This document shows positions 1-9,464 of a stretch of 64,000 nt of DNA, one piece after another. The position numbers and the translations under genes were made by a program. The notes under the pieces are model-generated. The model ran no database searches, was not told the DNA's origin, and saw only the letters and a program-made list of their open reading frames with translations. Source of the stretch: Bacteroidaceae bacterium (GTDB taxonomy: Bacteria > Bacteroidota > Bacteroidia > Bacteroidales > Bacteroidaceae); the NCBI GenBank assembly GCA_900769465.1, contig CAAGGT010000321.1, positions 12,903-76,902 of the forward strand. The letters run 5' to 3'. The number at the start of each line of letters is the position of its first letter. Position 1 is the first letter of the stretch.

Positions 1-1
1 C

Positions 2-3000
2 GACCTCGTAGGTATATACAAGAGCAACATCTACTATGAGCAGAAGGGTAACGCAAACGTTGCGGGTACTATCTCTGCTCCCTGGAACGACCGCAAGACA
101 CCTACCGAGGAGGATATCATTGCACAGAACAACTTCTATGCCAATGTTATTGCCAGTGCCGAGCGTGCATGGATTGGCGGCGGCAAGCAATATATTGAAA
201 AGGGCGGTACCACCCTGCCCAACAGCGGCGAGGAGTATGAGGAGTTTGCCGACTGGGAGCGCCGTTTCCTGTTCCACAAGGCAAACTCGTTGAAAAACGA
301 GCCAATCCCTTACGTTAAACAGACCAACGTACGATGGAGAATAACAGACCCGTTCCCCAATGGCGGTGACATGAACGCTAAATTCGCGCCCGAGACCGAG
401 GGGCTGAAAGAGAGCTATACCGTGAGCGGCACTACTTACGGCACAGGCATTGCAACAGGTGCCGGTATCTACCTGCGTCATACTTGGGGCAATAACACAG
501 TGCCCACATATTATGGCAGCACAAACCACAGCAACAGCACCGCATACGCATGGACATACGTATACAGCGACAAGGTACAGACTGTGGGCGCGCAGATTGA
601 GTTCCAGAACTATGGCCGCAGCGAGAAGGACACAGCGCCCGACGCTGGCAAGTGGGACCGCAAGGGCTCAAGAATCTGGCTCAACGACAGCGAAATTCTG
701 CCACCTACATGGGACAACACAGGCGTGGGCATAAACAACGAGGTTGACCTCAAGAACGAGAATTTCACTGCCCGTAAGCCTCTGCAGGTAACACTGAAAG
801 AGGGTTGGAACAAGGTGTTCATAAAGTTGCCATACGTTGGTGCAAGCGGTGTGCGCCTGAACAAGTGGATGTTCACATTCGTACTCACCGACCTCGACGG
901 CAAGAACGCCGTTGATGGTCTCATCTACTCACCAAACAAGAGAATGGATGTTGCTGCCGAGCAGTTGGAGGCAACAATTGCCGAGGTGAAGAAAGAGGTT
1001 GCTGCAAGTACAGGCGAACAACCGGGACAGTACAGCCCCACACTGGCAAATGAGCTGAACGGTGTGATTGCTGAGATTGAAGCAACGCTCGACACCACAA
1101 TGGGCGAAGAGGAGCGTGCAGCACAGTTGGCATCACTGAACGCTGCATTTGCAGCTTTCAAGGCCGCTCTTGCAACAGCAAAGGTGAACCAGCCAAAGAC
1201 AAGCAACAGCGAGGTGAGCTACTACTACACTATGTGTACCCCACAGCGCGACAACCGATATGCCGCATCAAACGGTGCTAATACCGAAATGACAGGAAAT
1301 GCCACCGTTACCGATGCCGCAAAGTGGAAGTTTGTTGCACGTAACGATGGCAAATACAACATTGTGAACAAGAACGACGGCACATATATTTCACCGGCAA
1401 GCAGCAACAACACTGCGTTGCGCACACAAAGCAGCGAGCCGTCGGCCGGTTGGGAGCTGAAAGAGGGTGCAACACAGGGTTTGTTCATCATTGTGAGCGG
1501 CGATGTGCAGTTCAACCAGACAAACAGCGGCCTTGGATACAAGGTGTACAACTGGGGAAGCGGAACAAACACAACAGATACCGGTTGCCAATACCTTATA
1601 ACAGAGGTCGAGACCGTTGAGGGCGAAGGCGGTGAGGTCACTCCTCCCACAGACGAAGATGCCATAACAGTTGCTGTTGTTGCCTCAAAAGGAGAATACA
1701 CTGCCAGTAATGCCAACGGTACTTGGCACGCACGCTGGGAGAGCAGCGAGGTAACGGGGTTTTCATTTGCAGCTAGCGCGAACAACATGAAGACCGTTGG
1801 TGATGACATCGCTGGTTACTCGGGCACATCACAGTCATCGACATACACCATCACAGCCCCCGAGGGATACATTGTGACAGGCTTGCAGTTCGACTATGTG
1901 AACACCGATGCAGGCACACACACATTGCGCCTTGCAATCGATGGCAAGACATATACCAGTTCATCGACAAAGCAGTCGCTCAATGTCACAGTTGCCGACC
2001 CGCAGCGCACATTCTCATTCGTGCAGAGCGGTGAGAACAAGGGTATCACATTCAGCAACTTTGTTGTGACAATCAAAAAGGACACAAGAGTACCCGAGGT
2101 ATCGCAGGAGATTTTCACCACAGCTACATCGGGCGACATACCTTACCGCATCCCGGCCATTGCAATGGCAAAGAACGGCGACCTTATTGCCGTTGCTGAC
2201 TACCGTCACAGCCGTGCGGACATTGGTATGGCAAGCTATGGCCGTATCGACCTGCACGCACGCATAAGCAAGGACAACGGAGCAAACTGGAACGCAAAGT
2301 TCCCTATTGTAGAGGGTAAGGGTTCAAGCTCGCCCGACTTTATGCACGTAGGTTTCGGCGACCCTTGTATCGTTGCCGACCGCGAGAGCAACCACGTGCT
2401 CGTGCTGAGCTGCGCCGGTAATGTATCGTTCCCCAACGGAACACGCAACAATCACCAGAACATAGCACGTTTCTACAGCGAGGACAACGGGGCAACCTGG
2501 AGCCAGCCTGTTGACATTGCCGATGCGATATATGCAATGTGGGACCAGAGCAGCAACCACGGCCCTGTACGCGCAATGTTCATAGGTTCGGGTAAGATAC
2601 ACCAGAGCCGCTATGTAAAGGTGAACAACTACTACCGCCTATACTGCGCCGTACTGTTGAAGAACGTAAATAGTGTGAACACTAACTTTGTACTCTACAG
2701 CGACGACTTCGGCGGCAGTTGGAATGTTCTTGGCGGTGTGGAGAATGCTCCCGTGCCAAGCGGTGGCGACGAGCCAAAGGTCGAGGAGCTGCCGAACGGC
2801 AACATCGTCATAAGCTCACGCATCAACGGCGGACGATATTTCAACATATATACTTTCACCGACAAAGTGGCTGCAACCGGTTCTTGGGGCAATATGGCAA
2901 CATCAAACAGCAGCAACAACGGTGTGGTTGCACAGGGCAACAGCTGTAACGGTGAGATTATGATGGTGCCTGTAGTACGCAACGAGGACAACAAGGAGAT

Positions 3001-3901
3001 GTGGCTTGCCTTGCAGTCACTCCCCTTTGGTAACGGACGTGCAAACGTTGGTATATACTACAAGGAGTTGGAGACAGAATACGACTACAACACACCGGCA
3101 AATTTTGCAAGAGACTGGGACGGACGTCACCAGGCATCGTTCCTGGCATCGGCCTACTCTACAATGTGTTTCCAGAAGGATTCTACAATCGCTTTCCTCT
3201 ATGAGGAGGATACATACGGCATCAATGCATACGGCGGTTATAACATCATGTACAAGAACTACAGCATTGAGCAGATTACAAACGGTAAATATACCGTACT
3301 CAAAGGCAAAGAGCCCGGCACACTGCCCGAGCAGCCTGAACAGCCGGGACAGCCCGACGAAGAGAGGATGCAGTACCGCATTAAGTCTGTATCGCAGAAC
3401 AAGTACCTGAACATTGAGGCTGTAAACATGAACTACTCCACAGGCCCCAAAGGTTCTGTAGGCCTTGCAGATTATGCCGAGGACAACTCTCAGATTTTCT
3501 CATTGGAAGATGCCGGCAACGACAAGTTCTACATTGTTTCGGCTCACGGTTACTACATCGTGTGCCGCCAGTGGAACATTGACGCAAGCAACCTGGGCTC
3601 AAAATCACCGCTTGGCCTTGAGTACAAGAACGACACTGAGTTCTACATTACGAACGGTTCACAATACTTCAAGGTGGGCCCGGTGGACGGCGATGCCAAC
3701 AGCTACTACCCCTATTGCGACGCGCCGTTCAGTGCCGCAGAACTGTGGACTCTCGAAGAGGTTGACAATGCCACCGGCATTGACGAGGTGAAAGGTGAGA
3801 GCGGAAAGGTGAAAGCTATCTACGATTTGCAGGGTAGAAAAGTAGACACTCCAACCAAAGGTCTATATATAATCAACGGTAAAAAGGTTATTATAAAGTA
3901 A
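2..3901 (+). CDS. GH20 hexosaminidase C-terminal part fused to GH33 sialidase (5' partial)
   Basis: The reading frame is open from base 2, so the start lies left of the window; 1299 residues are visible. The first ~95 residues (AERAWIGG motif) look like the end of a GH20 beta-N-acetylhexosaminidase barrel, followed by its usual Bacteroidales C-terminal domain to ~310. A short helical spacer (~315-396), a beta-trefoil-like region (~400-540) and a sialidase-associated beta domain (~550-700) follow. From ~702 to ~1097 is a sialidase: YRIP arginine motif, Asp-boxes SKDNGANW, SEDNGATW and SDDFGGSW, and a late YEE acid motif. A second trefoil-like domain (~1122-1255) precedes a sorting tail ending GLYIINGKKVIIK. 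The inferred role is secreted or cell-surface removal of terminal sialic acid and GlcNAc/GalNAc from host glycans. Assigning GH20 rests on the C-terminal piece only; GH33 is firm. Confidence 0.85.
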   Translation, partial: DLVGIYKSNIYYEQKGNANVAGTISAPWNDRKTPTEEDIIAQNNFYANVIASAERAWIGGGKQYIEKGGTTLPNSGEEYEEFADWERRFLFHKANSLKNEPIPYVKQTNVRWRITDPFPNGGDMNAKFAPETEGLKESYTVSGTTYGTGIATGAGIYLRHTWGNNTVPTYYGSTNHSNSTAYAWTYVYSDKVQTVGAQIEFQNYGRSEKDTAPDAGKWDRKGSRIWLNDSEILPPTWDNTGVGINNEVDLKNENFTARKPLQVTLKEGWNKVFIKLPYVGASGVRLNKWMFTFVLTDLDGKNAVDGLIYSPNKRMDVAAEQLEATIAEVKKEVAASTGEQPGQYSPTLANELNGVIAEIEATLDTTMGEEERAAQLASLNAAFAAFKAALATAKVNQPKTSNSEVSYYYTMCTPQRDNRYAASNGANTEMTGNATVTDAAKWKFVARNDGKYNIVNKNDGTYISPASSNNTALRTQSSEPSAGWELKEGATQGLFIIVSGDVQFNQTNSGLGYKVYNWGSGTNTTDTGCQYLITEVETVEGEGGEVTPPTDEDAITVAVVASKGEYTASNANGTWHARWESSEVTGFSFAASANNMKTVGDDIAGYSGTSQSSTYTITAPEGYIVTGLQFDYVNTDAGTHTLRLAIDGKTYTSSSTKQSLNVTVADPQRTFSFVQSGENKGITFSNFVVTIKKDTRVPEVSQEIFTTATSGDIPYRIPAIAMAKNGDLIAVADYRHSRADIGMASYGRIDLHARISKDNGANWNAKFPIVEGKGSSSPDFMHVGFGDPCIVADRESNHVLVLSCAGNVSFPNGTRNNHQNIARFYSEDNGATWSQPVDIADAIYAMWDQSSNHGPVRAMFIGSGKIHQSRYVKVNNYYRLYCAVLLKNVNSVNTNFVLYSDDFGGSWNVLGGVENAPVPSGGDEPKVEELPNGNIVISSRINGGRYFNIYTFTDKVAATGSWGNMATSNSSNNGVVAQGNSCNGEIMMVPVVRNEDNKEMWLALQSLPFGNGRANVGIYYKELETEYDYNTPANFARDWDGRHQASFLASAYSTMCFQKDSTIAFLYEEDTYGINAYGGYNIMYKNYSIEQITNGKYTVLKGKEPGTLPEQPEQPGQPDEERMQYRIKSVSQNKYLNIEAVNMNYSTGPKGSVGLADYAEDNSQIFSLEDAGNDKFYIVSAHGYYIVCRQWNIDASNLGSKSPLGLEYKNDTEFYITNGSQYFKVGPVDGDANSYYPYCDAPFSAAELWTLEEVDNATGIDEVKGESGKVKAIYDLQGRKVDTPTKGLYIINGKKVIIK

Positions 3902-4144
3902 AATCGTAGATAGTTTCGACAATGCCGGCAGCATCTTGTCAAGCGCAGTATAGCCGAAGGTTATACCCGCTTGGGTTGCGATTAGGCGGCATTGTCAAAG
4001 CATACAATACGATTTACAGGGAAGAAAGGTGGAAACCCCAAGCAAGGGTATCTACATCATTGAAGGCAAAAAGGTATTCATAAAGTAACATTCTCATCCT
4101 GACGACTGGAAAGGCCTCAAGGACAAACAGTAAAAAATCATTAA
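3900..4144. repeat. Orphan sorting-tail copy inside an imperfect inverted repeat
   Basis: This gene-free stretch runs up to base 4220. Bases 4011-4088 read, in frame to a stop, as the end of a sorting tail (DLQGRKVETPSKGIYIIEGK and on to VFIK), without a gene in front. Bases 3900-3925 are an inverted, imperfect copy of the same tail-coding DNA, and 3986-4016 is the matching direct arm. Between them lies a smaller dyad with arms CAAGCG (from ~3938) and CGCTTG (~3967). It looks like a remnant of a duplicated 3' gene end that was partly inverted and deleted. No start codon or upstream domain remains. Confidence 0.6.
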
Positions 4145-4179
4145 AAAGTGCAAGTGCTGCAAGCATTTGCACTTTTTTT
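4145..4179 (+). terminator. Rho-independent terminator
   Basis: Arms AAAGTGCAA (4145-4153) and TTGCACTTT (4167-4175) are followed by a run of seven T. It ends transcription from the sialidase gene and the remnant before the macroglobulin-like gene. Confidence 0.8.
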
Positions 4180-4220
4180 GTGTATTTTAGCAAAGATTTG
4201 TAAACAACCACCCCCCGACT

Positions 4221-7200
4221 ATGATGAAAAGAACCACAACATACCTTATCGCCATATTGTGCAGCATTGCAACAATGGCGCAGAGCCACATAGACAGCAT
4301 TGCCTACAGAGCCATACAGGTGGGCAGGGTGATGCAGCAGGAGCGCGTGTACCTGCACTTTGACAACACCGCATACTACCTGGGCGAGACAATGTGGTTC
4401 AAGGCATATACCACGTTCGGCACCAACGACAGGCCAAGCACATTGAGCAAGGTGCTGTATGTGGAGCTTGTTGCGCCCGAAGGGTATGTGGTAGAGACCA
4501 AGAAGTACAAGCTCGATGACGACGGCACGTGCCACGGTGAGTTTGAACTGAACCCTTTGCTGCTGTCGGGTTACTATGAGGTGCGCGCATACACCCGTTA
4601 TATGCTCAACTGGGGCAAGGATGCCGTGTTTACAAGGGTGTTCCCGGTATTCGACAAGGTGAATGCCGACAACTGGGATTTCAAGAATATGCTCGACCGC
4701 CGCAGAGGATACAACGAACGGGGTGAATGGAAAAGCGCGGAGCTGCCTGACGCTACACTTGACTTTTTCCCCGAGAGCGGTAACCTTGTCGACGGCATAA
4801 AGAGCAAGGTGGCCTTTGAACTGCGTGGCAAGGACGGCATATTCGGCGAGGAGACGGTTACCATATATGAAAACGAGAGCAAGCTGCTCGAATGTACACC
4901 GGAACACGAAGGCAAGGGTGTGTTTGAGATTACACCGAGAGCGAATGCCAGATATAGCGCCGAGGTTACAATGACCGATGATAAGGGCAAGAGCAGAAAG
5001 CACAGGTTCGTCCTGCCACGGGTGAACTCCGAGGGCGTTGTGCTGCGCGTGACCGAAAATGGCGAGAACATCACCATAACCGTAACAAACAACCTGGCAG
5101 AGGAAAATGAGCTTGGCCTGGTAATCCTATACCGCGGCGCAATGGGATACTTCAAGAAATTCAGTTCAGAGAACAGGACAATTAGCTATACCATTGCAAA
5201 GAGTGAGCTGCCCGAGGGAGTGAACCGCGTGGTACTATACAACAATGCACACACGCCGCTTGCCGAAAGACAGTTCTTCATCACCCACGACAGCGTGATG
5301 GCAAGTGACCGCGAGACGGTCAAACTGAACGTGACAGCCAACGGCTACCACACACATAACCTAGCACCCAAGCCCGGCGAAAAGATTACGTTGAAGATTA
5401 CACGCGATGACAACAAGCCAATACCGCCAACAGCAACCATTTCGCTCACAGCAATGGATGCAATCGGACAACAGAAAACGTCATACAGTCACAACATATA
5501 CAGCTACCTGCTGCTTGGCTCGGAGTTGAAAGGATATATACCCAACGCCGCACAATACTTTGACAGCGGTAACAGCAAACGCAAAGAACAGCTGGAGCTG
5601 CTGATGCTCACACACGGATGGACGTCGTACAACTGGCATATGCTCACACGCGACAGGATTGAGGATATGCAGCCCATAGAGCGCGGCATTTCACTGAAAG
5701 GAAAATTCTACAGGAAACACTACAGCACAGAGCCGGGCAGCAAAGACAACGCCAAACTCACCCCACAGGGGTATAACCTTACGCGTGTGGATATTGAGGG
5801 TGACAGCGGAAGGATTGTAACATCGACTTTCCGCACCGACAGCATTGGCGGCTTTATGATCGAATTCGACGATTTCTACGGCACCCGCATTGCAGCCCTG
5901 AGCCCGCAGACCACATTCAAACAGAGTGAGAATATATCCTACCAGTTTGCGCTCGACCGCTACTACTCGCCCGGTTTCCGCCTCTATGACTATTGGGAGC
6001 GCCACTTGGGCGAGGCTATGGCAAAAAGCACGGCCGACAGCCTGGTGCGAATGAACCCGTTCGAGTATATGCTATCGTCGATTGATGTTGTGGAGAAGCG
6101 CAAGAAGGATGTGAACGAAAGAGCGCCGCATAGCGAAATGAGGTTCAACTATCTTGACGAGTGGGAGTATGCACAGGACGTAACATACCTCAACAAATTC
6201 AACATCTATGAGGATGAGATGTACTACAAGATGCTGAACGACATACAATCAAAGGAGGAGGAAACCGGAGAAAACAGTTTCATAGCGGAACCCGGAAGGA
6301 TTTTCGGCCAGCTTTTCGGTTATGTGGATATACCGCAAAACGAAGAGGAGGAATACAAGCACACACTGACGGCTGCCGATGTCGTGGCAAGCGCAATGAA
6401 ACGTCACAACTACAATTGGGCCTATTGGGTGAAGCTGATGGTTGTGCAAGGAGAGTACAGCCCATACACTGTGCCACAGCCCGACAAGGAGTATCTGCGC
6501 GGACTGCCCGATGCCGACAAGATGACCAATTTCAAGGAGTTCGTGATACGTAGTGATGTGAAAACACGCGAACAGTTCGAGAACAAGATGAACGAGTGGG
6601 AACCGCTTGCAAGAATGTTTGTTACAAAAACGCCATTGCATAAGTTCTATTCGGGTTTTCTGACACAGATGTATCTTTATGCTGCCGAAGGTATAGACGG
6701 CTGCCCCAACATTCATCGTTTTTACGATGCTATAAAGGAACAGGAAAGTGTGGGAGCCCCAATAGGTATAAGATACCCGATTAACCCCAACTATGTAGCC
6801 TGCCTGATTCCATACGAAGAGGGTGAAAGAGAAAGGACCATAGTCCCCGATTTTGCAGCTCCGGGCAGTTCACAGCGCTATACATCGGTACAGGGATACA
6901 GCGAGAGCAAACAGTTCTACTCGCCCGACTACAGCAGTATGCAGCCTCGGACCGACGACTACCGCCGAACACTCATCTGGGTGCCCGATATTGAGATAAA
7001 TGAGAAGGGAGAGGCGGTTGTAGAGCTCTACAACACCAACAACTGCAGCAATATAGTTGTTGACGTTGCCGGCCGCAACGGGACATCACTCTACAGCAAC
7101 GATGCTGTGACAACAACCAGAACAGGCACAATAGACAGACAACAGGCTGCCGACAGCCGCGCACAGGAACAGGTGGCCAAGCCAAAAGAGGAGAGCCTGA

Positions 7201-7967
7201 GCCCCGAGGTTGAGAGAGCCTGCGCCTGGGAACACGAAAAGGGTGTGATATACTTTAACAAGGGCAACTACAGGGATGCCATAACCATTTTTGCCGAACT
7301 TGTACAGTACAAGTATGCACCGGCAATGTACTATGTGTCACTTTGCTACCGCGACGGCAAGGGAGTGAGCAAGAACCCTGCTTCGTCAATGAAGTTTCTG
7401 CTTGAGGCATCCAAGCGCGGCTATGGACCGGCACAGTATGACCTTGCACAGGCTTTTGACAAGGGCGATGTGGTTGAACAGAATGACTCGCTCGCTTTGC
7501 AGTGGTACATAACAGCCGCAGAGAACGAGGAACCACGTGCCCTGCTTGAAATGGCACACCGCTACCACGATGGCAAGGGAGTGATACAAGACAATGTAAA
7601 GAGCAAGATGCTACTGAAACGCGCAGCAGAGCTACAAGAGCCCACGGCACTCTTTGAATATGCCGAGCTTTTGATTGCCGACGGTGAAGATGCCCGCCAA
7701 TATCTGGAGGCTGCGGCCGAGCTTGGCAATGAAAAGGCAATGATTTATATGTTTGAAAAACTTGACGCAGAAAAAAGTTACAAGGAAGCATACAAATATG
7801 CCAAAATGTTGTCCGAAGCCGGTAATCACGAGGGTACAAGACGTATGGCCGATTATTATTATGACGGTAAAGGTGTGTCGCGCGACAAGCGCCTTGCAAA
7901 AGACCTCTACTACGAAGCGGCAAGAGCCGGTAACAAAGAAGCTAAAGAGATATTAAGAAGTTTATAA
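4221..7967 (+). CDS. Macroglobulin-like (MG2-type) envelope protein with C-terminal Sel1 repeats
   Basis: This 1248-residue protein has an N-terminal signal peptide (residues ~1-21, ending MAQS). The N-terminal half contains an MG2-like beta domain (YLHFDNTAYYLGETMWFKAY) of the kind found in large Bacteroidales proteins distantly related to alpha-2-macroglobulin; I see no thioester motif (CxEQ). From ~1007 to the end there are about six Sel1-like repeats (for example YRDGKGV, YHDGKGV and YYDGKGV, each followed by A-rich helices), usually protein-binding surfaces. The pairing of extracytoplasmic MG2 domains with Sel1 repeats is unusual. It probably sits in the periplasm or at the outer membrane as a structural or binding protein. 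The first ATG of a double ATG is used as start; the second is 3 bases later. Its substrate is unknown. Confidence 0.7.
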   Translation: MMKRTTTYLIAILCSIATMAQSHIDSIAYRAIQVGRVMQQERVYLHFDNTAYYLGETMWFKAYTTFGTNDRPSTLSKVLYVELVAPEGYVVETKKYKLDDDGTCHGEFELNPLLLSGYYEVRAYTRYMLNWGKDAVFTRVFPVFDKVNADNWDFKNMLDRRRGYNERGEWKSAELPDATLDFFPESGNLVDGIKSKVAFELRGKDGIFGEETVTIYENESKLLECTPEHEGKGVFEITPRANARYSAEVTMTDDKGKSRKHRFVLPRVNSEGVVLRVTENGENITITVTNNLAEENELGLVILYRGAMGYFKKFSSENRTISYTIAKSELPEGVNRVVLYNNAHTPLAERQFFITHDSVMASDRETVKLNVTANGYHTHNLAPKPGEKITLKITRDDNKPIPPTATISLTAMDAIGQQKTSYSHNIYSYLLLGSELKGYIPNAAQYFDSGNSKRKEQLELLMLTHGWTSYNWHMLTRDRIEDMQPIERGISLKGKFYRKHYSTEPGSKDNAKLTPQGYNLTRVDIEGDSGRIVTSTFRTDSIGGFMIEFDDFYGTRIAALSPQTTFKQSENISYQFALDRYYSPGFRLYDYWERHLGEAMAKSTADSLVRMNPFEYMLSSIDVVEKRKKDVNERAPHSEMRFNYLDEWEYAQDVTYLNKFNIYEDEMYYKMLNDIQSKEEETGENSFIAEPGRIFGQLFGYVDIPQNEEEEYKHTLTAADVVASAMKRHNYNWAYWVKLMVVQGEYSPYTVPQPDKEYLRGLPDADKMTNFKEFVIRSDVKTREQFENKMNEWEPLARMFVTKTPLHKFYSGFLTQMYLYAAEGIDGCPNIHRFYDAIKEQESVGAPIGIRYPINPNYVACLIPYEEGERERTIVPDFAAPGSSQRYTSVQGYSESKQFYSPDYSSMQPRTDDYRRTLIWVPDIEINEKGEAVVELYNTNNCSNIVVDVAGRNGTSLYSNDAVTTTRTGTIDRQQAADSRAQEQVAKPKEESLSPEVERACAWEHEKGVIYFNKGNYRDAITIFAELVQYKYAPAMYYVSLCYRDGKGVSKNPASSMKFLLEASKRGYGPAQYDLAQAFDKGDVVEQNDSLALQWYITAAENEEPRALLEMAHRYHDGKGVIQDNVKSKMLLKRAAELQEPTALFEYAELLIADGEDARQYLEAAAELGNEKAMIYMFEKLDAEKSYKEAYKYAKMLSEAGNHEGTRRMADYYYDGKGVSRDKRLAKDLYYEAARAGNKEAKEILRSL

Positions 7968-7973
7968 AACGGA

Positions 7974-7992
7974 GTTTATTCGTACAATAAAC
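7974..7992 (+). terminator. Short hairpin after the macroglobulin-like gene
   Basis: Arms GTTTATT and AATAAAC flank CGTAC, seven bases after the stop codon. The next bases hold only short T runs, so termination here is probably weak, and the hairpin touches the promoter of the next gene. Confidence 0.35.
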
Positions 7993-8023
7993 TTTGAAAG
8001 CCGATACATTTTTTGTTTCTTTG
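7993..8023 (+). promoter_or_regulatory. Bacteroidota-type promoter for the GH109-like gene
   Basis: TTTG (7993-7996), a 19-base spacer and TTTCTTTG (8016-8023) fit the -33/-7 consensus except that the -7 TA is TT. The distance to the ATG at 8044 is about 20 bases. Confidence 0.4.
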
Positions 8024-8043
8024 CAAACGCAAACAGTAAAAGG

Positions 8044-9258
8044 ATGGACAAAAGCAACGACATACAGAAGAATGCCCTGCAGTTGCAATGCGAACCCATT
8101 GAATGTGTAAGAATTGGTTTCGTAGGGCTTGGCGTGCGTGCAAAGCGCGCTGTACACCGTATGATGCACATCAAAGGATGCGAGATTGTTGCTTTGTGTG
8201 ACCTTGTCGACGAGAATATAAACGAAGCTGTCGGTATAATTACGGAGTACGGACACACAACACCGGCAACATTCACCGGAGAGAGTGGATGGAAGCAGCT
8301 ATGCGCACAGCCAGATGTTGACCTTGTGTATATATGTACCGACTGGGCAAGCCACGCCGATATAGCTGTTTATGCAATGCAAAGAGGCAAGCACGTTGCC
8401 ACCGAGGTTCCCGCAGCAACAACCGTTGCCGACTGCTGGAGACTTGTTGACACAGCCGAGCAGACAAGACGCCACTGCATAATGCTGGAAAATTGCTGCT
8501 ACGACGAGTTTGAGCTATGCACAATAAATATGGCAAAGCAGGGTGTGCTTGGCGAGATTATACACGCCGAGGGGTCATACCTGCACGACCTGCGCGAACG
8601 CATATCATCCAATGACAACGGCGAACGCAAATGGAGCAATTGGCAGGTTGTTTTTATGAACAACCACAACGGCAACCCCTACCCCACACATGGTCTTGGT
8701 CCTATTGCACTTGCTATGGACATAAACAGGGGTGACAGAATGAAGAGCATTGTCTCGGTTTCATCGGTGCGTATAGGTGACAAGGATAGCCTCAACGGTA
8801 CAATGAACAGTTCGCTAATCACCACCGAAAATGGAAAGACAATTTTGGTGCAGCACTGCATTTCGCTGCCACGCCCCTACAGTCGCGCGTTCCTTGTAAG
8901 CGGAACAGAGGGCTTTGCACAGAAATATCCTGTACCAATGTATGCCTTTGCGCCCGACAGCGAGAATATAATCACCGGCACCGCATGCGATGAGATTGTA
9001 GAGAGATACAAGCATCCGTTCGTTGCCGAATATAAAGAGCGTGGTGTGGAACTCTGTGGCCGTCGTTGGATTGACTATGTTATGGATTGTCGCCTAATCC
9101 ATTGTTTGCGAAACGGTTTGCCACTTGATCTGAATGTCTACGATGCTGCATTGTGGAGCTGCCTTGTGGAGCTGACCGACATTTCGGCAAACAACGGCGG
9201 TGCGCCGGTGGAAATCCCCGATTTCACCCGCGGAAGGTGGAGATGCAGACACACCTAA
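8044..9258 (+). CDS. Gfo/Idh/MocA-type, GH109-like alpha-N-acetylgalactosaminidase
   Basis: The 404-residue protein has an N-terminal NAD-binding Rossmann motif (VGLGVRAKRAV, residues ~24-34) and the signature NGNPYPTHGLGP with following INRGDR that marks GH109 enzymes. GH109 members keep NAD bound and cleave alpha-GalNAc linkages by an oxidation/elimination route; many Bacteroidales copies are lipoproteins or Tat substrates, but this one shows no signal peptide, so a cytoplasmic or periplasm-independent role is possible. A general sugar dehydrogenase is the main alternative. Its position next to the GH20-GH33 enzyme fits breakdown of mucin-type O-glycans. It has its own candidate promoter. 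Confidence 0.8.
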   Translation: MDKSNDIQKNALQLQCEPIECVRIGFVGLGVRAKRAVHRMMHIKGCEIVALCDLVDENINEAVGIITEYGHTTPATFTGESGWKQLCAQPDVDLVYICTDWASHADIAVYAMQRGKHVATEVPAATTVADCWRLVDTAEQTRRHCIMLENCCYDEFELCTINMAKQGVLGEIIHAEGSYLHDLRERISSNDNGERKWSNWQVVFMNNHNGNPYPTHGLGPIALAMDINRGDRMKSIVSVSSVRIGDKDSLNGTMNSSLITTENGKTILVQHCISLPRPYSRAFLVSGTEGFAQKYPVPMYAFAPDSENIITGTACDEIVERYKHPFVAEYKERGVELCGRRWIDYVMDCRLIHCLRNGLPLDLNVYDAALWSCLVELTDISANNGGAPVEIPDFTRGRWRCRHT

Positions 9259-9388
9259 TGTGGTTAAATCCAACAAACAACAAACACCATATTCGGGATT
9301 TTCCTTTCCATTTTTCAGCTTTTTTGCCCTATTTAGCCCCTACTTTGCAACTTTTTTCATCAATTATACACATTTTCACGGCTTTAGC

Positions 9389-9419
9389 TTTGTTATGTTG
9401 TTAAAAAATTGTAATTTCG
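9389..9419 (+). promoter_or_regulatory. Bacteroidota-type promoter for the Ala/Lys-rich protein
   Basis: TTTG (9389-9392), 19 bases, then TAATTTCG (9412-9419), one mismatch from TAnnTTTG. The leader before the ATG at 9465 is about 40 bases and AT-rich. The rest of 9259-9388 shows nothing else. Confidence 0.6.
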
Positions 9420-9464
9420 CGCTCCGTTTCAGGGAAGACACTTTTTAACAATATATAAAAAACT

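Noticed and set aside
3935..3990. Integron attC-like site
   Set aside because: A stem is present, but the conserved RYYYAAC/GTTRRRY core pair is not, and no integrase is near.
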